Assembly (NCBI GenBank): GCA_022385805.1
Contig: MU277731.1
Span: forward strand, 64,464-128,463
Reading direction: 5' to 3'
DNA from: Pilatotrama ljubarskyi
Taxonomy: Eukaryota > Basidiomycota > Agaricomycetes > Polyporales > Polyporaceae
DNA: 64,000 nt
The position numbers and the translations under genes are program-made. The notes below the pieces were generated by a model. That model had not been told where the DNA came from. It searched no databases and saw only the letters and a list, made by a program, of their open reading frames with translations. Below are positions 61,217 through 64,000 of this stretch, piece by piece (within the stretch, counting starts at the first letter, position 1; each line of letters begins with the position of its first letter).

Positions 61217-64000
61217 CTACTGCGCGAAGGCAGCGGCGAGGAACTGCTCGATCTGCTTCTTGTGGATCGCCTTGCTGCCCGTGGCGACAGAGCTCGTGGG
61301 CTCGCGGCCCGCGTAAAGCGGGTACTTGCCCTTGTGGTGCTGGGTCTCGTTCGCCGCCGTCATGATGCGGGGGCCAACGTAAGTCCAGGCGCCGTTGTTG
61401 AGCGGCTCCTCCTGGCACCAGAGCAGGTCCGCATTCGGGTATTTGTCAAGGTGAGGGGTGAGCTGCAAAAATGTCAGTCAGTATCATGTGAAGTGCAACC
61501 AGGCTCGCGGATACGCACGAGGTCATAGGGGAAGGGCGATATCTGCTCCAGTCTGCTGATAGCGACATCGTTGATGCCCTTGTCCTCACGCTCCTGAATG
61601 AGGGCGTGGTAGACTTGACCTATTGCGAGCCGGCACCGCCGTAATTAGAAAATAATAGAATGTCGATGGCTCCGCTTCAGACGCACCAGTGCAAAGAATG
61701 TGGCGGCGAATCTTCTCGGGCTCAACGAGGTTCTCAGGGTGAGGCTCTGGCAGGTAGCGCTGGAAGTGCGTCTCGCCGGTCATCTCGGAGAGGTCAGAAC
61801 GAGCTCTTGGGTGACGAAGGAGGGACTTCGAGAAGAAGATAATGAGCTAGAAGGTGAACCACGGTGAGTCTCCACAACGCATAGGCATGAGACAGTAGGG
61901 TTTACTGACCGGCTTGCGGAAATCACGGTGGATCTGGCGACGCAAGACGTGGAACTAAGCAGCCCAGAAGTCAGTACAACTTCAACTACCACCATATTCA
62001 AAGACGTACGTAATTCGCAGGCGTCCTGGAAGACACCCGTCAGTACAAGGCACGAGCACCATCCAGTGAAGTGTACTCACGTTGGGTAGACAACTTGCAT
62101 GTTGCAGTCCTGGTGTTGCCTCTCAATCTTCTCGGGAGTAGGATAGATGTGCGGGTGGTCGTCGCACAGCTGGAGGAACCGCTCCAGTCGTCCGCTCGAG
62201 TGCTCCGGGCCCTGTCCGTCGAAGCCGTGAGGGAGGTTCACGACAAGACCCGTACGCTGGAGCCATTTCCGCTCGCCCGACGCGATGAACTGGTCGATGA
62301 TGCACTGCGCATTGTTCGCAAAGTCACCGAATTGCGCCTCCCAGATCGTAAGCTGGTTCGGCGAGACGAGCGAATATCCGAGCTCGAAGCCGAGCACGCC
62401 GAACTCAGACAGCGACGAGTTGCAGATCACGAATCGCGCCTGGTCGCCGCCGACGTTGTTCAGGGGCACGTACTGCTGCTCGTTCTCCTGGTCGTGAATG
62501 ACCGCGTGACGCTGCGAGAACGTGCCGCGCTCGACGTCCTGGCCGGACACGCGCACGTGGTTCTTCTCGAGCACCAGCGACCCGAACGCCAAAGCCTCGG
62601 CCGTCGCCCAGTCAATGTTCTTGCCCTCCTCGATAGTCTTGCCGCGGTTCGTCAAGATACGAGCGAGGTTGCGGTGAGGGTGGAAGCCCTCAGGGAACGT
62701 CGAGATGACCTTGCCGATGCGCTTGAGGACGTCCTCCGAGGTACCCGTAGGGCGAGTGGGCAGTGTCTGCTCAGCGAGCTCCTTGGGGGAAGGGAAGCCA
62801 GGCCACGACGCAGAGAGCCATTCCTTGCTGGAAGGAACGTAGTCCTTCGCGCCAGCAGCGGCCTTCTCGAGCATGCCCCACACCCATTTCTTGTGCTCCT
62901 CGATGTCCTTCTCGGTGAAGGTACCGCGCTCGACAAGGAACTTGGTATACTTCTGGAGGGTCGTCGGCTGCTTCTCGATCGCCTTGTACATGCGCGGTTG
63001 GGTGAAGCTCGGCTGGTCGGTCTCGTTGTGTCCGTGGCGCCGGTAGCAGACGATGTCGATCACAACGTCCTTCTTCCACTTCGCACGCCAGTCCGCCGCG
63101 AGCTGGCAGACGAAGTTGACCGCCTCGACGTTGTCGCCGTTGACGTGGAAAATCGGCGCGTCGATCGCCTTCGCAATGTCGGATGGGTAGGGCGTCGAAC
63201 GGGAGAAACGCGGGTCGGTGGTGAACCCGATCTGGTTATTCACGATCATGTGGATGGTTCCGCCCGTGCCGTAATTCGGCAGGTTATGGAAGCCCATCGT
63301 CTCGTACACGACACCCTGACCCGCGAACGCGGCGTCGCCGTGGAGCAGTACGCCCATCGCGGAGTTGTGCGTCTGCTCGTCCTGCTCAAAATGCTGAAGA
63401 GCGCGAGTCTTCCCGAGCACGACGGGGTCCTCGGCCTCCAGGTGCGAGGGGTTGGCGACGAGCGAGAGCGCGACCTTCTTGCCGGACGGCGTAGGGCGAA
63501 CATAGTTTGCGCCCAAGTGGTACTTCACGTCACCAGCGGGGAAGTCGTCATCCTCCGCGGTGCCTGAGAACTCGTTCAGGATAGCCTCGATGGGTTTCCG
63601 GATGACGTTCGCGAGGACGTTCAGACGACCACGGTGAGGCATGCCGATGGTGACGTGCTTGACGCCGTGCTCGACGGAGCGGTCGATGAGAGCCTTCATA
63701 CCAGGGATGAGAGACTCGCAACCCTCCAGACCGAACCGCTTCTCGTTGGGGTATTTGCTCGCGATGAACTTCTCGAACGACTCCGACCAGATCAGGCGAT
63801 CCAGCACCATCCTCTTCTCCTCTACCGTGTAGTTCCAGGGTTTAGGGATCTCGACGCGCTCCCGAATCCAGTCGCACTGCTCCTTATCGGGAATGTGGAC
63901 ATACTGAATGCCGACAGCGCCGCCTGCACGCTTGTTAGGGAGTTCGGGGTCTCCGGAAGGAGAAGAGACTTACAGTAGATGCGTTTGCAGACCTTGATGA
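61217..64000 (-). CDS. KGD1: 2-oxoglutarate dehydrogenase E1, 5' end missing
   Basis: Seven exons are visible (64000-63974 partial, 63923-62081, 62025-62010, 61954-61910, 61846-61687, 61619-61519, 61462-61217), about 812 codons; the start lies beyond the right edge. Diagnostic segments are [55 protein letters not shown], the thiamine-diphosphate region [18 protein letters not shown] and [37 protein letters not shown], and the C-terminus [20 protein letters not shown]. The enzyme decarboxylates 2-oxoglutarate and passes succinyl to E2 in the mitochondrial matrix (TCA cycle). One exon has only 16 bases. The large exon of 1843 bases carries most of the catalytic domain. Confidence 0.97.

Noticed and set aside
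62071..63567. 498-codon plus-strand open frame opposite OGDH E1
   Set aside because: It is the antisense shadow of a highly conserved enzyme with strong codon bias. Its composition (Leu/Arg/Val/Asp-rich) and lack of domains fit a mirror frame.

Overview
The window is nuclear DNA of a filamentous basidiomycete, most likely a wood-decaying Agaricomycete of the polypore type. The reasons are compact genes broken by many short introns of about 50-60 bases with GT..CTNAC..YAG signals, a secreted cytochrome-FAD cellobiose dehydrogenase, and fungal forms of SPG1, MTR4 and an FHA-RING ligase. No species can be named. All gene models were spliced by hand from donor/acceptor signals, checked for reading phase, and compared with family knowledge held in memory; no search was run.

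Layout, left to right. 0-2.4 kb: a 16-bp tandem repeat and an unknown serine/proline-rich protein (-). 2.9-5.2 kb: secreted six-hairpin glycosidase-like protein (-). 5.8-7.9 kb: ankyrin protein (-) whose ATG lies one base from a 40-N gap. 8.4-10.1 kb: RNase H1 (-). 10.8-12.9 kb: membrane-anchored Nudix hydrolase and a DUF985-type cupin (+). 12.9-17.3 kb: gene-poor. 17.3-19.3 kb: zinc-finger protein (+). 21.3-22.5 kb: RRM protein (+). 23.4-24.1 kb: ribosomal protein uL14/L23 (-). 24.7-26.7 kb: catalase (-). 28.6-29.8 kb: succinate dehydrogenase iron-sulfur subunit (-). 30.5-32.5 kb: FHA-RING protein (-). 32.8-35.9 kb: cellobiose dehydrogenase (-). 38.0-39.2 kb: SPG1-type GTPase (+). 41.4-47.6 kb: tandem GH18 chitinases (+). 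47.8-51.5 kb: MTR4 helicase (-). 53.1-55.6 kb: GH13-CBM20 alpha-amylase (+). 55.9-57.4 kb: unknown intronless gene (-). 58.0-60.3 kb: FAD aromatic monooxygenase with an apparent frameshift (-). 61.2-64.0 kb: 2-oxoglutarate dehydrogenase E1, cut by the right edge (-).

The genes fall into themes rather than one pathway. Secreted carbohydrate-active enzymes (cellobiose dehydrogenase, two chitinases, amylase, six-hairpin glycosidase) fit a saprotrophic wood decayer. SDHB and OGDH E1 are TCA-cycle enzymes. MTR4, RNase H1, uL14 and the RRM protein handle RNA or translation. The FHA-RING ligase and SPG1 GTPase both belong to septation/mitotic-exit control in yeasts. I found no biosynthetic cluster, intact transposon, CRISPR array, tRNA or rRNA. 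I do not see a clearly undescribed multi-gene system. The best second looks are the chitinase tandem with its expanded linker, three inferred GC-AG introns, the broken monooxygenase, and the gene-poor block at 13-17 kb with isolated zinc-finger-like coding potential.
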